NCBI RefSeq assembly: GCF_030435805.1 | Contig: NC_081291.1 | Coordinates: forward strand, 11,803,001 to 11,867,000 | Direction: 5' to 3' | Origin: Mustela lutreola | Lineage: Eukaryota; Chordata; Mammalia; Carnivora; Mustelidae | Length of the DNA stretch: 64,000 bases | Part shown: positions 8,943-19,996 of the stretch, piece after piece | Numbering within the stretch: position 1 is the first letter of the stretch | Layout of the letters: every line of letters begins with the position of its first letter | The notes under the pieces: model-generated | The model's input: only the letters and a program-made list of their open reading frames with translations | The model's database searches: none | Told to the model about the DNA's origin: nothing | Translations under genes and position numbers: made by a program

Positions 8943-9875
8943 ATGGAACCAGGAAATGATACACAAATTTCAGAGTTTCATCTTCTGGGTTTATCTGAGG
9001 ACCCAGAACTGCAGCCCCTCATATTTGGGCTTTTCCTCTCCATGTACCTTATCACTGTGTTTGGAAACCTGCTCATCATCTTGGCCATCAGTTCAGACTC
9101 CCACCTCCACACCCCCATGTACTTTTTCCTTAACAACCTGTCCTTTGTTGACATCTGTTTCACCTCCACCATCATCCCCAAGATGCTATGGAACATCCAG
9201 ACTCAAAGCAAGGTCATAACATATGCAGACTGCCTCACACAGATTTATTTTCTCATACTCTTTGCTGTGTCAGACATCTTCCTCCTGAGTGTGATGGCCT
9301 ATGACCGGCTAGTGGCCATCTGTTACCCTCTGCACTACATGGTCATCATGAATCCCTGGCTCTGTGGTCTGCTGGTTCTGGTGTCCTGGATCATTTCTAT
9401 CCTGAATTCCTTGCTACATAGTTTAATGATGTTGCGGCTTTCTTTCTGTGCACATTTCCAAATCCCCCACTTCTTTTGTGAACTCAATCAGATGATCCAA
9501 CTTGCCTGTTCTGACACCTTTCTTAATAACTTGGTGATGTATTTTGCAGCTGTTCTGCTGTGTGGTGGTCCTTTCTCTGGGATCCTTTACTCTTATTCTA
9601 AGATTGTTACTGCCATATGTAGAATATCATCAGCTCAAGGCAAGTATAAAGCATTTTCCACCTGTGCATCTCACCTCTCTGTTGTCTCCTTGTTTTATTG
9701 TACAATGCTTGGTGTGTACCTTAGCTCTGCTGCTCCCCAGAGCTCCCACTCAAGTTCAGTGGTCTCCGTGATGTACACCGTGGTCACACCTATGTTGAAC
9801 CCCTTCATCTATAGCCTGAGGAACAAAGATATAAAGAGGGCTCTGAAAGCAATCATTGGGATTCCAGTGATGTAA
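8943..9875 (+). CDS. Olfactory receptor, family 7-like (OR-1)
   Basis: This is a 310-residue, intronless class II odorant receptor, a seven-transmembrane GPCR expected in the ciliary membrane of olfactory neurons, coupling to G-olf. Visible motifs: N-glycosylation site NDT at 5-7, GN at 41-42 (TM1), PMYFFL at 58-63 (TM2), C97 and C179 for the extracellular disulfide, MAYDR at 118-122 (end of TM3), [10 protein letters not shown] at 236-245 (TM6) and [12 protein letters not shown] at 283-294 (TM7). The wording [12 protein letters not shown] and HFFCELNQ is that of OR7A/7C/7D receptors. [12 protein letters not shown] departs from the usual [12 protein letters not shown] at two positions. The ATG at 8943 is chosen because it starts the family N terminus and lies 13 nt after a good acceptor. 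No stops or frameshifts, so the gene looks functional. Exact orthologue not assigned. Confidence 0.95.
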   Translation: MEPGNDTQISEFHLLGLSEDPELQPLIFGLFLSMYLITVFGNLLIILAISSDSHLHTPMYFFLNNLSFVDICFTSTIIPKMLWNIQTQSKVITYADCLTQIYFLILFAVSDIFLLSVMAYDRLVAICYPLHYMVIMNPWLCGLLVLVSWIISILNSLLHSLMMLRLSFCAHFQIPHFFCELNQMIQLACSDTFLNNLVMYFAAVLLCGGPFSGILYSYSKIVTAICRISSAQGKYKAFSTCASHLSVVSLFYCTMLGVYLSSAAPQSSHSSSVVSVMYTVVTPMLNPFIYSLRNKDIKRALKAIIGIPVM

Positions 9876-11340
9876 CAGCCAATCATCCCGGGGCTGAGGA
9901 AGTGCCCATGATTGCATACCCATGAGGTTCACAGCCTCAGAGCCAGGAACTGATATTCGTTGATCAGACTTTGGACATAGAATTGGCTCCTTCTATTTAT
10001 TTCCTGGAATTTCCATTTGTTTGAATTCAACTTCTCTGTATATTTAAGCAACTCACTTTATTAACCTTCTGCTCTATCTGATATACAGACAGTTTTCCCC
10101 TTTGTCCATAATATATTTTTCCACGTTTTTTTTCCACCCTTGATCAAAAATACTTGGAAATTCTCATTTATGTCATGGAGTACCTCGGATTTCTTAAGAA
10201 TACCTTCTCCTTGGGTCACCAGGGTGCCTCAGTCAGTTAAGCATCTTCCTTTGCCTCAAGCCATCATCCTAGAGCCCTGGGATTGAGCCCTATGTTGGGC
10301 TCCCTGCTTGGTGGGGAGTCTTCTTGTCTCTCTCCTTCTGTCTGCTGCTCCCCCTCCTTGTGCTCACTCTCTCTCTCTCCCTCTCTTTCCCTCTGTCAAA
10401 TAAATGAATAAAAAATCTTTAAAAAAAGAATACTTTCTATTTAAAGAACATGTATCATCCCAAGTAATTTTCTCTTATTTTAAAAAAGAATAGTCATGAT
10501 TCATATTATTCATACAGAAAAAAATACTAGTTTGATAACTATGGTCATTTATATAATCTTATAATAAAGGAAAGTATGAGATCCCAGTTTTTCTCTTTTG
10601 TGTATGTCAAAACTTTGTATATCACTGCCTCACTGCTCATCCTGACAATGTAGACAAACTTATAGTTTGTCCTATAGGTAGTCACTGAGTTCCAGTCTCC
10701 TTATTGGGATCTTGTTCTCCCACCCAGCTGTGTCCATTGTGCCTACCGCAGTGATGGGAAAAATGAATAGCAAGTACATGTCTCCAAGTGGAGTCTACAC
10801 AGAAAAACATATTAGAATAAATAACTTCATATGGCCTTTGAGACAGGGAAGATCTTAAATACGATGAAGAAAAATTGAAATTATACTTTGTATTACTAAG
10901 CAGAGTATTTCATTTTATGCTGCCATAAAACACTCATACTCACTGAAGTATGCAGTTTGACATTCAAGTACAAGAATTGGCTTCCCCCTTTGTGGTAAAT
11001 AATTGGTTGGCATATTTATGATGTTTTCTGACTCATCTTCCTCTTTCTGCTGCATAGAAATAGGACTATTTTCTTCCTTCTAAATGAAATATTTCCTCTT
11101 TTCTAAATTTTGTCATAACCATAAAATGGGAAATGATTGAATAAAATCAATATCATCCATTACATATCATCCATAAATTTCTTCAGAATCAAAGTATGAT
11201 CCATTAGAGAGACTGAATTCCTGTCCAGTCATGTGATTCAGGTTACAACCTTTGTGCAAAGAAGCATCTCCTTCCAGCTTCTCTTGGTGACCTGGAAGGT
11301 ACTCTAACAAAGTCTGTCTTCATTTCAGCCACCTAAAATA
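9876..11340 (+). other. OR-1 3' flank / likely 3' UTR
   Basis: This stretch has no further gene. It is homologous to the OR-2 3' flank (27864-29040): shared words include 'tgattgca', 'tttatttcctg', 'agtggagtctacacagaaa' (10792) and 'atgtgattca' (11233). Bases 10550-10680 also resemble the OR-3 flank (47950-48125, minus). A CAN SINE at 10209-10426 interrupts it. The transcript end is not determined. Confidence 0.5.
10209..10426 (+). mobile_element. CAN SINE, sense
   Basis: Diverged head (agggtgcctcagtcagttaa), B-box region near 10280, CT-rich middle and an AAATAAATG tail. Direct repeat aagaatac(c/t)ttct lies at 10197-10208 and 10427-10438. Confidence 0.88.
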
Positions 11341-11639
11341 AATATACAGAAACACTTTGTTGAATCCAAAGGAAACATTCAAGGTTAGGAGTGTGAGTAT
11401 GTACGTGTGTGTGTACTTGTATACATCTTTCTCTAAAATGAACACATTCACACAATTTATGTAGACATATAAAGAATTATTTAAATCTCATCTAATGTAT
11501 TGAAAGAAAATCTAAAAAAGGGAGAGGATAAAAATCCAAAGAATAAACATTTGAATCAAAATAAAATATGAAGAACGTAGAATTTTGACACAATCATTTA
11601 AAATAGAATGAATAACTTTAACTTTAATAAGGAATTATT
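11341..11639. other. No feature recognised
   Basis: AT-rich sequence with a short GT-rich patch near 11400-11420. No ORF or repeat is recognised. Confidence 0.4.
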
Positions 11640-12705
11640 TATCTCAAAATTTCAAGGACCTCAGATTCCAAACCACATTTACATTTATGCAGTGGGAAAT
11701 CACTGGCCAGGTAATGGGGCAGAATAGCTCCAAACTTAAACTTATTTTCCCCTTCCAGTTAAGGTGAAATTTCACTACCAAATGCCTTTACCCAAGAGAA
11801 GTTCACTAAATGAGTTGAAAGGCTTAAACTCCATTCCTAGAAAAAATATTTTTCTGAACAAATGCATTCAATTCCTGTTTTAATGAACGGCCACATGAGT
11901 GGCTTAAAACAGTGATTTATCCTATTTCTAGAAGGCCATAAGCCTGAAATAGATCTCATCGGGCTACAAGTAAGAAGTCTGCAGGGCTGCAATCCTTCGG
12001 ACACTCTAGAGGAGAACTGACTCTCTTTCTTGTTTCACTTTTCAGTGGCTACCTGCCTTTCTTGTCTTGAGGCTTTCTTCCATCTTCAAGCCCACAGCAG
12101 AGTCTGAAAATGTCTCTCAGATTCCAATACTTAGTCCTCCCTCTTCCACATTTAGAAGACCATTGTGATGACACTAGTCCCATCTGGATATTTCAGACTA
12201 ATCTCTTTTTTTTTTTAATTCTTTTTTCTTTTCAGTGTACCAGAATTTATTGTTTATGTACCACACCCAGTGCTCCATGAAATACATGCCCTCCATAATA
12301 CCCACCACCAGGCCCACCCAACCTCCCACCCCCACCCCTTCAAAACCCTCAGATTGTTTTTCAGAGTCCATGGTCTTTCATGGTTCTTCTCCCCCTCCAA
12401 TTTCCCCCAACTCCCTTCTCCTCTCCATCTCCCCATGTCCTCCATGTTATTTCTTATGCTCCACAAATAAATGAATCCATATGATAATTGACTCTCTCTG
12501 CTTGACTGCTTGACTTATTATATCAAGATCAGAGATTAGCAGCTTTATTCAATATAGTAGCTGAATTTTCCATACTTGGTAAACAAATGTTTTCAGCAGT
12601 TCTTTGGCCTAGGATGTAGACATTTTTCAGAAGCCCTTATTGTGCCTGTCACAAAGTATGTTTCAAATATAAATTTTTCTATGCCACCTTATATAAAGAC
12701 TTGAA
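11640..12705 (-). repeat. Old MLT1-like repeat block, interrupted by L1
   Basis: Bases 11885-12205 and 12521-12700 follow the order of an antisense mammalian LTR repeat of the ERVL-MaLR/MLT1 type (gtggcttaaaac, ctgcagggctgcaatcctt, ccctcttccaca, gattagcagc). It is ancient, partial and broken. The flank 11640-11885 matches 43220-43420, and the same block end is seen at 1-69, so it marks the duplicated OR unit. Family assignment is by eye. Confidence 0.4.
12208..12520 (-). mobile_element. 5'-truncated L1 3' end, antisense
   Basis: A T-run, then the antisense young L1 3' UTR (caccacacccagtgctcc...) up to the end of ORF2. It is inserted inside the MLT1-like block. No clear target duplication found. 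Confidence 0.85.
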
Positions 12706-12708
12706 GAT

Positions 12709-12935
12709 CACCTGGGTGGCTTAGACAGTTGAACTTCTGACTCTTTATTTCATCTTAGCTCATGATCTTTGGGTTCTGGGATCAAGTCCTGCATCAAGCT
12801 CTGTCCTCAGAACAGAATCTGCTGACAATTATCTTCCTCTACCTCTCCCTCTGCTCCTTCCCTGTTGTCTCTCTCTCCCTCCTTCTCTCTCTTTGCAAAA
12901 TAAATAAAATATTTTTATAATTTTTAAAAATTTTG
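12709..12935 (+). mobile_element. CAN SINE, sense, diverged
   Basis: The order cacctgggtggcttaga / gttctgggatcaagtcctg / CT-rich / AAATAAAATA tail is clear, but many substitutions suggest an older copy. Confidence 0.8.
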
Positions 12936-12939
12936 AAAA

Positions 12940-13043
12940 AGATGAGCACTGAGTGTTATATGGAATTAATGAGTCATTGAACACTACATCAGAAACTAAT
13001 AATGTACTACTATATGTTGACAGACTGAACTTAATTTAAAAAA
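12940..13043 (+). mobile_element. Short L1 3' end of an older subfamily, sense
   Basis: 'gatgagcactgagtgttata' through 'tgttgacagactgaactt' and an A-run match the older L1 3' terminus, also seen at 53860-53975. Confidence 0.7.
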
Positions 13044-13079
13044 AAGACTTGACCAGAGAATTTATCAAAACCCATAGAG

Positions 13080-13720
13080 TTATCTGAAAACCTTTTCTTT
13101 CAAAACTACAAACACTGAAGATTCCTGGTGGAGAAGACCTAAAACTACCTACACATCACTCTAACTCAGAAACAGAGCCTTACTCTCAAACTGTGCCCCA
13201 CAGACCAGGACCTGCAATATCAACACCACCTGGGAGCTTGTTGAAATGCAGAGTCCCACCAGGTGATGTGTATTATAGAGGGCACGGATTGCATGGAGCA
13301 CTGGGTGTGGTGGAAAAATAATGAATACTGTTTTTCTGAAAATAAATAAATTAATAAATTTAAATAAATAAATAAATTTATAAATAAATAAATTTAAAAT
13401 GAATGAATAAATAAATAAATAAAAAGAAATGCAGATTCCCTGGGCCCACCAGACACATGATGAATCAGAATTTGCATTTTAATTGTGAACTTTGGTGATT
13501 TGTATGTACAGTGAAAGTAGAGAAGTGTTGGTGTAGAATCATAATTCTCACCTTCTCACTGTTGACCCTTGGGGCTGGATATGTATTTGTGCTATCTCGT
13601 GGATTATAAATATTCAGCAACATCATTTGAGACATGGTCAAATATCTCCAGGAGCAAAACCATATCTGGTTGAGAACCACTGTTGCAGAGTGAGAACTGG
13701 AAGCATCCTGACAGAATCCA
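13080..13720. repeat. MER5-like and MER20-like block (copy 2)
   Basis: MER5-type sequence ('caccacctgggagcttgttg', 'gaatcagaatttgcattt') at about 13170-13520 is split by a short L1. MER20-like sequence ('tattcagcaacatcat', 'ggttgagaaccactgttg') follows at about 13530-13690. Order, flanks and spacing match 3290-3870. Confidence 0.6.
13258..13425 (+). mobile_element. Short L1 3' end in MER5, sense
   Basis: The end of the L1 3' UTR (attatagagggcacgg, gtggtggaaaaataatg) is followed by a long AAATA tail. A 15-bp target duplication gaaatgcaga(g/t)tccc lies at 13243-13257 and 13426-13440. Confidence 0.9.
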
Positions 13721-13767
13721 ATCAAGGCTTCTTCCAGTACTACATTTATAACTATGATATTGCAATT

Positions 13768-13768
<1 letters not shown>

Positions 13769-13813
<45 letters not shown>
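13769..13813. repeat. (AT)n microsatellite
   Basis: About 22 AT units. Tyr-Ile ORFs across it on both strands are artefacts. Confidence 0.95.
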
Positions 13814-13817
<4 letters not shown>

Positions 13818-13929
13818 CATTTGGTCTTCATACCCATTTCTGGCATAGAGCTTCTAAAACTTTGATTTTCCTAAGTAATGAGAGCCATAAAGATGTTTTT
13901 CATCAGGTTACTGAAGTGACTTTGGGAAA

Positions 13930-14375
13930 GTACCCATGGAGAGGGTATGTTTGCCAGGCGGACCAACAATGTAATTAGAGAACTGGAATTTTAGTCCCCA
14001 TGCCTTGACCTCCTGGGATGGGAAAGGGGCTGGAAATGGAATCTAACCACAAAATGGTGAATAATTTAACCAAATGTGTCTATATCATGAAGCTTCCATA
14101 AAGCCCAAAAGGATGATTCAGTGAGCCTTCAGACTGCTGAACACATGGAGAATGGTAGAGTGGTATACCTGGAAAATGCAAGGAAGCTCCATACTCTTTC
14201 CCCATACTTTGTATTATGCATGTCTTCCCACCCATGAGACCGTACATCTCATGAAGGAAATATCCAAGAGGCATGCATAAACTTGGGCACGCACAAGCTC
14301 ACCTACTGAGTCCATCATGTGACCACCCAAGGTCAGACCTGAAGTGGGCACTAGGACTCTGGGTAGAGAAGGTCT
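13930..14375. repeat. Ancient repeat, probably an LTR remnant
   Basis: Words such as 'ggaaatggaatctaac', 'catgaagcttccataaa' and 'gaacacatggag' recall a mammalian LTR consensus I cannot name with confidence. It is very old, partial and broken. Confidence 0.3.
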
Positions 14376-14379
14376 AAAA

Positions 14380-14594
14380 ACAACTATCCCTGACTCAACA
14401 CTGAACCACAGCCTTAGTACTTAAAGAATGGTCCATAGACCAGGACTGGTGGCATTAGTATCAACTGGAAACAGTTGCAATTACAGGATCTGTGAGCCTC
14501 ACCCACATCTTGCCAAATCAGGTTTGAATTTGAACAACATACTCAAGTGATTCAAATACACATTAATTTTGGAGAAGTTCTGGTCTAGAATGAT
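14380..14594. repeat. MER5-like remnant (third copy)
   Basis: It is similar to 3405-3590 and 13170-13520 ('atggtccatagaccaggac', 'gaatttgaac', 'gttctggtctagaatg'), including part of the flank, so it may be another duplicated copy. It is cut by L1 at about 14595. Confidence 0.5.
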
Positions 14595-16985
14595 GTTTCT
14601 TTGAATCTCCACACTGTTCTCCAAAGAGGCTGCACCAACTTGCATTCCACCAACAATGGAAGAGGGTTCCCCTTTCTCCACATCCCCTCCAACACATGTT
14701 GTTTCCTGTATTGCTAATTTTGACCATTCTAACTGGTGTAAGGTGGTATCTCAATGTGGTTTTAATTTGAATCTCCCTGATGACTAGTGATGATGAACAA
14801 TTTCTCAAGTGTGTGATAGCCATTTGTATGTCTTCACTGGAGAAGTGTCTTTTCATATCTTCTGCCCATTTTTTGATATGATTATCGGTTTTGTGTGTGT
14901 TGAGTTTGAGGAGTTCATTATAGATCTTGGATATCACCTTTTGTCTGTACTGTCATTTGCAAATATCTTCTCCCATCCCATGGGTTGCCTCTTTGTTTTG
15001 TTGACTATTTCCTTTGTTGTGCAGAAGGTTTTGATCTTGATGAAGTCCCAAAAGTTCATCTTCGCTTTTATTTCCTTTGCCTTTGGAGACATATCTTGAA
15101 AGAAGTTGCTGTGGCTGATATCGAAGAGGTTACTGCCTACATTCTCCTCTAGGGTTCTGATGGATTCCTGTCTCATTTTGAGATCTTTATCCATTTTGAG
15201 TTTATCTTTGTGTACAGTGTAAGAGAGTGGTCGAGTTTCATTCTTCTACATATACCTGTTCAGTTTTCCCAGCACCATTTATTGAAGAGACTTTCTTTTT
15301 TCCACTGTATATTTTTTCCTGTTTTGTCGAAGATTATTTACCCATACAGTTGAGGGTCCATATCTGGGTTCTCTACTCTGTTCAACTGGTCTATGTGTCT
15401 GTTTTTGTTTTTGTTTTTGTTTTATTTTGTATTTATTTTCAGCATAACAGTATTCACTGTTTTTACCACAGCCAGTGCTCCATGCAATCTGTGCCCTCTA
15501 TAATACCCACCACCTGGTACCCCGACCTCCTCCCCCCAGCCCCTTCAAAACCCTCAGATCGTTTTTTGGAGTCCATAGTCTCTCATGGTTCCCCTACTCT
15601 TCCAATTTCCCCCAACTCCCTTCTCCTCTCCATCTCCCCTTGTCCTCCATGCTATTTGTTATGCTCCACAAATAAGTGAAATCATATGATAGTTGACTCT
15701 CTCTGCTTGACTTATTTCACTCAGCATAACCTCTTCCAGTCCCATCCATATTGCTACAAAAGTTGGGTATTCATCCTTTCTGATGGAGGCATAATACTCC
15801 AATGCCATTCCGTTCAAAATTCCACTGGTTTTTTCAAAGAGCTGGAGCAAATAATCCAAAAATTTGTATGGAATCAGAAGAAACCCCAAATTGCTAAGGA
15901 AATGTTTAAAAACAAAAATAAAATGGGGGGCATCACGTTACCTGATTTCAAGCTTTACTGCAAAGCTGTGATCACCAAGACAGCATGATACTGGCATAAA
16001 AACAGACACATAATACTCCATATACACTGGCATAAAAACAGACACATAATAATCTATACACTATGGAGTATTATGTGTCTGTTTTTATGCCAGTACCATG
16101 CTGTCTTGGTGATCACAACTTTGTATTAAAGCTTGAAACCAGGTAACATGATGCCTCCAGTTTTATTTTTGTTTTTCAACATTTCCTTAGCGATTTGGGG
16201 TCTCTTCTGATTTCATACTAATTTTTGGATTATTTGCTCCCGCTCTTTGAAAAATACCAGTGGAACTTTGAACGGAATGGCATTACAAGTATAGATTGCT
16301 CTAGGCAGTATAGACATTTTAACAATGTTTATTCCTCTGATCCATGAGCACAGAATGGTCTTCCATCTTTTTGTGTCTTCTTCAATTTCTTTCATGAGTG
16401 TTTAGTTCCTCGAGTACAGATCCTTTACCTCTTTGGTTAGGTTTATTCCCAGGTATTTTACGGTTCTTGGTGCAATAGTAAATGGAATTAATTCTCTAAT
16501 TTCCCTTTCTGTATTTTGATCATTATTGTACAAGAAAGCCACTGATTTCCATACATTGACTTTGTATCCTGCCATGTTACTGAATTGCTATATGAGTTCT
16601 AGTAGCTTGGGAGTGGAGTCTTTTGGATTTTCCATATAAAGTATCATGTCATCTGTGAAGAGAGAGAGAGTTTGACTTCTTCATTGCCAACTTGGATACT
16701 TTTTATTTCTCTTTGTTGTCTGATTGCTGTTGCTAAGACTTCTAATACTATGTTGAACAAGAGTGGTGAGAGTGGGCATCCTTGTCGTGTTCCTGATCTC
16801 AACAGGAAGGCTGTGAGCTTTTTCCCATTGAGGATGATATTTGCTGTAGGTCTTTCATAGATAGATTTTATGAAGTTGAGGAATGTTCCCTTTATCCCTA
16901 TACTTTGAAGTGTTTTAATCAGGAATGGATGTTGCATTTTGTCAAATGCTTTCTCTACATCAATTGAGAGGACCATGTGGTTCAG
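14595..16985 (-). mobile_element. L1 ORF2 fragment, antisense, interrupted
   Basis: Antisense ORF2 from LVQPLWR code (left) back to the reverse transcriptase [12 protein letters not shown] code (right). The inner part 15407-16071 is a separate L1. Frames are broken in several places. At 16985 it abuts a sense L1 3' part head-to-head; the two overlap in L1 content by about 250 bp. Confidence 0.85.
15407..16071 (-). mobile_element. L1 with 5' inversion and hairpin junction
   Basis: Bases 15407-15804 are an antisense L1 3' end. Bases 15805-16018 are sense ORF2 code ([18 protein letters not shown]...). The 15-bp target duplication tatgtgtctgttttt lies at 15392-15406 and 16072-16086, so the whole is one event, as expected from twin priming. 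The junction is complex: 15991-16022 and 16062-16093 form a perfect 32-bp inverted repeat, extended imperfectly to about 220 bp because the inverted piece copies the same ORF2 region as the target L1. Confidence 0.85.
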
Positions 16986-17790
16986 ACACATGAAAAAATC
17001 TTCATCATCACTAGCCCTCAGGGAGATCCAATATAAAACCACATTGAGATACCACCTTACACCAGTTTAGAATGGCCAAAATTAACAAGACAGGAAAAAA
17101 CCTGTGTTGGAGAGGATGTGGAGAAATGGGAACCCTCTTACACTGTTGGTGAGAATGCAAGTTGGTGCAGCCTCTTTGGAGAATAGTGTGGAGATTCCTC
17201 AGGAAATTAAAGGTAGAACTTCCCTATGACCCTGCCATTGCACTCCTGGGTATTTACCCCAAAGATACAGATGTCATGAAAAGAAGGGCCATCTGTACCC
17301 CAATGTTTATAGCAGCAATGGCCATGGTCACCAAACTGTGGAAAGAACCAAGATGCCCTTCAACGGATGAATGGATAAGGAAGATGTGGTCCATATACAC
17401 TATGGAGTATTGTGCTTCCATCAGAAAGGACGAATCCCCAACTTTTGTAGCAACATGGACGGGACTGGAAGAGATTATGCTGAGTGAAATAAGTCAAGCA
17501 GAGAGAGTCAATTATCATATGGTTTCACTTATTTGTGGAGCATAACAAATATCATGGAGGACATGGGGAGTTAGAGAGAAGGGGGTTGGGGTAAATTGGA
17601 AGGGGAGGTGAATCATGAGAGACTATGGACTCTGAAAAACAATCTTAGGGGTTTGAAGTGGTGGGGGGGTGGGAGGTTGGGGTACCAGGTGGTGGGTATT
17701 ATAGAGGGCATGGATTGCATGGAGCACTGGGTGTGGTGAAAAAATAATGATACTGTTATGCTGAAAATAAATAAATGAAAAAAAAAACAG
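16986..17790 (+). mobile_element. 5'-truncated L1, sense
   Basis: It runs from the MKK-SSS-type code through the ORF2 C terminus to the 3' UTR and tail. The last 127 codons of ORF2 (17162-17545, [12 protein letters not shown] ... VSLICGA) are open. Just upstream a TGA replaces the conserved TGG in the HCW position. Confidence 0.88.
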
Positions 17791-17794
17791 AAAT

Positions 17795-18030
17795 AACATG
17801 GAAGACATGGGGAGATGGAGAGGAGAAGGGAGTTGAGGGAAACTGAAAGGGGAGATCAACCATGAGAGACTATGGACTCTGAAGGACAATCTGAGGGTTT
17901 TGAAGGGGCAGTGGGTGGGAGGTTGGGGGAGCCAGGTGGTGGGTACTATGGAGGGCACGGATTGCATGGAGCACTGGGTGTGGTGCATAAACAATGAATT
18001 CTGTTACATTGAAAAGAAATAAATTTTAAA
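17795..18030 (+). mobile_element. Short L1 3' UTR, sense
   Basis: A second L1 3' end follows directly on the tail of the previous one (ataacatggaagacatgg ... ctgttacattgaaaag, A-rich tail). Confidence 0.85.
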
Positions 18031-18159
18031 AATTTTTTTAAAAATCTAAATATTTCATAATTAACATTTTTTTAAATGGCAGCTCTAAATTTCTCTTATC
18101 AACATGATACATGATTAGTGAAACATCTCAAAAAAAAGGGTATACTACCATCTGTTTAA

Positions 18160-18905
18160 TGCAAACTAATGTACCCCTCTCTCTTGTTAAAGAGGGAAAT
18201 AGCAATTTTCTAGAGATATTGGGAGATCTTCTCTACCATAAGACAATTCTTCAAAGGTCCGTGAAACCTGGTGAAGGAGATTCAGTCTTAGATGTGGAGA
18301 AAATACGAACTCAAATTTGGGATAAGATGCAAGAAGATTAGTGCTCTGTAAGGCAGGCAAAATCTTGGAGAAGAAGAAAGAAAAAACTGGATTCACCTGA
18401 CTTCTAATGTCTCTTAGGAACAGAGAATTGGCAGGAAAAAAATTTTCTTTCCATCCAGACCAGTGGCCCTTGGGGAAATAATGTGCTCTGATGTGGTAGT
18501 AACAATGGAAGCAGTGCCTAATGAGAAGACATAGGGAGCTGTAAATATCTCCTCTGATGCAGTCCTTTACCATGGTTACATCCTTGTGTGGGACAAGACA
18601 TGGTTGGTAATCTTGGGTTCCTAACTAGGGTTAGAGAACCCATGCTTCACTCCTTCCTGCTGTCCTGTCTGTGAACAGAGCTTTGTTCTCCATTATCAAC
18701 CATCCAGGGACAAATTTTGACCTCCACACATAGACTTTCATCTGGCAGACCCCATCTAGGTGAGTCTCAGAGCTCAGCAGGTATTTCAGGAAAGGGTTAG
18801 AGAGAACAGAACCTGGAAACCTTTACCTGAGGTCACCTGAGAGCTTAACTGGCTTATCCCAGAGTCAAGAGAGTATTGCATGTTTGTTTGCTGACTTGAT
18901 AAAAA
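18160..18905 (+). promoter_or_regulatory. OR-2 upstream block: candidate 5' noncoding exon and promoter (copy B)
   Basis: Homologous to 4690-5400 and to the minus strand of 54400-55180. It shares 'gggagctgtaaatatctc' (18535-18552) with copy C almost exactly, then 'aacagagctt', and a donor TAG|GTGAGT with GT at 18760-18761. After the donor the copies stay alike ('cacctgagagc...'), so the duplication includes intron. The distance to the OR-2 acceptor is 8.1 kb, lengthened by insertions. Confidence 0.6.
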
Positions 18906-19185
18906 TAAGTTTTTAATATATTTTTAAAAGATGTGTTCCTTGGACTCAGCAAAACAGGGACCATTGTTGATAATATGTGGTGGGAAGTCCAGTTGGATGA
19001 GACAGTGGTAAGAATGGTAAGTATAAATGGCTTCCAGTGAAATTAGAACATATTTAAGGAGTTTTGCAGTTAAGGGGAGTAGGAAAACATTAATATTGAG
19101 CTTGGAGGTGTGAGCAATCAAGGGAGAGAATTTTAAAAATTTTTTAAGATTGGGTGTTTGTTCTATATTTATTAGAAGGATCCAG

Positions 19186-19811
19186 ACAGTGTTTTTGTCA
19201 AGTGTGGTCTCAACAGGAACACAAGTCATGAACTTTGCATCAAAAGACAATTTTTTATTCACATTCTTATAAATATAAAGCTCACCTGTTGCTTACAATT
19301 TTTTTTTATTTTGTATTTTCCAAGTTTTCATATTGTACACTTTGGGGGGATATGCTTAGTTATGCTATGTATGATTTTTCTGGAGGCTGGTAACTTTGCC
19401 TGCAATACATTTTCTTTAAAAGAATGGGCAATAATATGCACACTTCAAAAGTATTTTTCTGTAAAAAAAAAAAAGTTATATAGGTTTTGTTTGCTGTCTT
19501 AATCTTGGTTGCATTGTTTGATGTTAACAGATTTTATATAATTGTATTATATAGTTGTATTGAATCATGCAGTATCAAATATTAGATGTTATTTAGTAGT
19601 GTTAATCAATTTAAACCCATTTTATTCACTTTTTTTTTTTTTCAAAAAATACTGTCAGGTGCTGAGGTTCAGTGTAATTTCTTAGCCTGTTCAGTTACAG
19701 AAAGTGTTGCTCAGTTGTAGAATGTATTGTACCTTTTACCACCTGATGTTTACACCCCATGTAACAGAAAAGGGCAACAATAAAACAGCAATCATACAGG
19801 AAAAAAAAAAA
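19186..19811 (+). pseudogene. Retrocopy of an mRNA 3' UTR (parent unknown)
   Basis: AATAAA at 19779-19784 sits about 17 nt before an A-run (19801-19811). The insert is flanked by the direct repeat agaaggatccag at 19174-19185 and 19811-19822. These are marks of L1-mediated retrotransposition of a polyadenylated transcript. The body is AT-rich without a long ORF, so only 3' UTR seems captured. It has no L1 or SINE similarity I can see. I do not recognise the parent gene. Confidence 0.7.
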
Positions 19812-19910
19812 GAAGGATCCAGGCCCATTGAGGTAAATACTACCTTGTGACAGCTGTTTTTGGGAAATATATTTCGCAGTATCTTCTCTCTCATTGGTAC
19901 TCACTGGAGG

Positions 19911-19940
19911 TTGGGCGGGGGGGCGGGGGGGGTTGTGGGG
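19911..19940 (+). other. G-run tract, possible G-quadruplex
   Basis: Four runs of three or more G lie within 30 bp (GGG, 7 G, 8 G, GGGG), isolated in AT-rich DNA about 10 kb from the nearest gene. Confidence 0.55.
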
Positions 19941-19996
19941 ATGTATTTAATGTGCATGAAGAGATATGCCAAGGAGCATTACTTGGCAACTATTTT

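Noticed and set aside
13604-13978. ORFs rich in Tyr-Ile
   Set aside because: They are translations of the (AT)n microsatellite.
14595-17790. Reading the antisense (14595-16985) and sense (16986-17790) L1 parts as one twin-primed element
   Set aside because: Their L1 contents overlap by about 250 bp and no shared target duplication was found, so separate insertions are at least as likely.
18111-18573. Short ORFs on both strands in the OR-2 upstream block
   Set aside because: The block is duplicated near each OR but the ORFs are not preserved in copies A and C, so the block looks noncoding.
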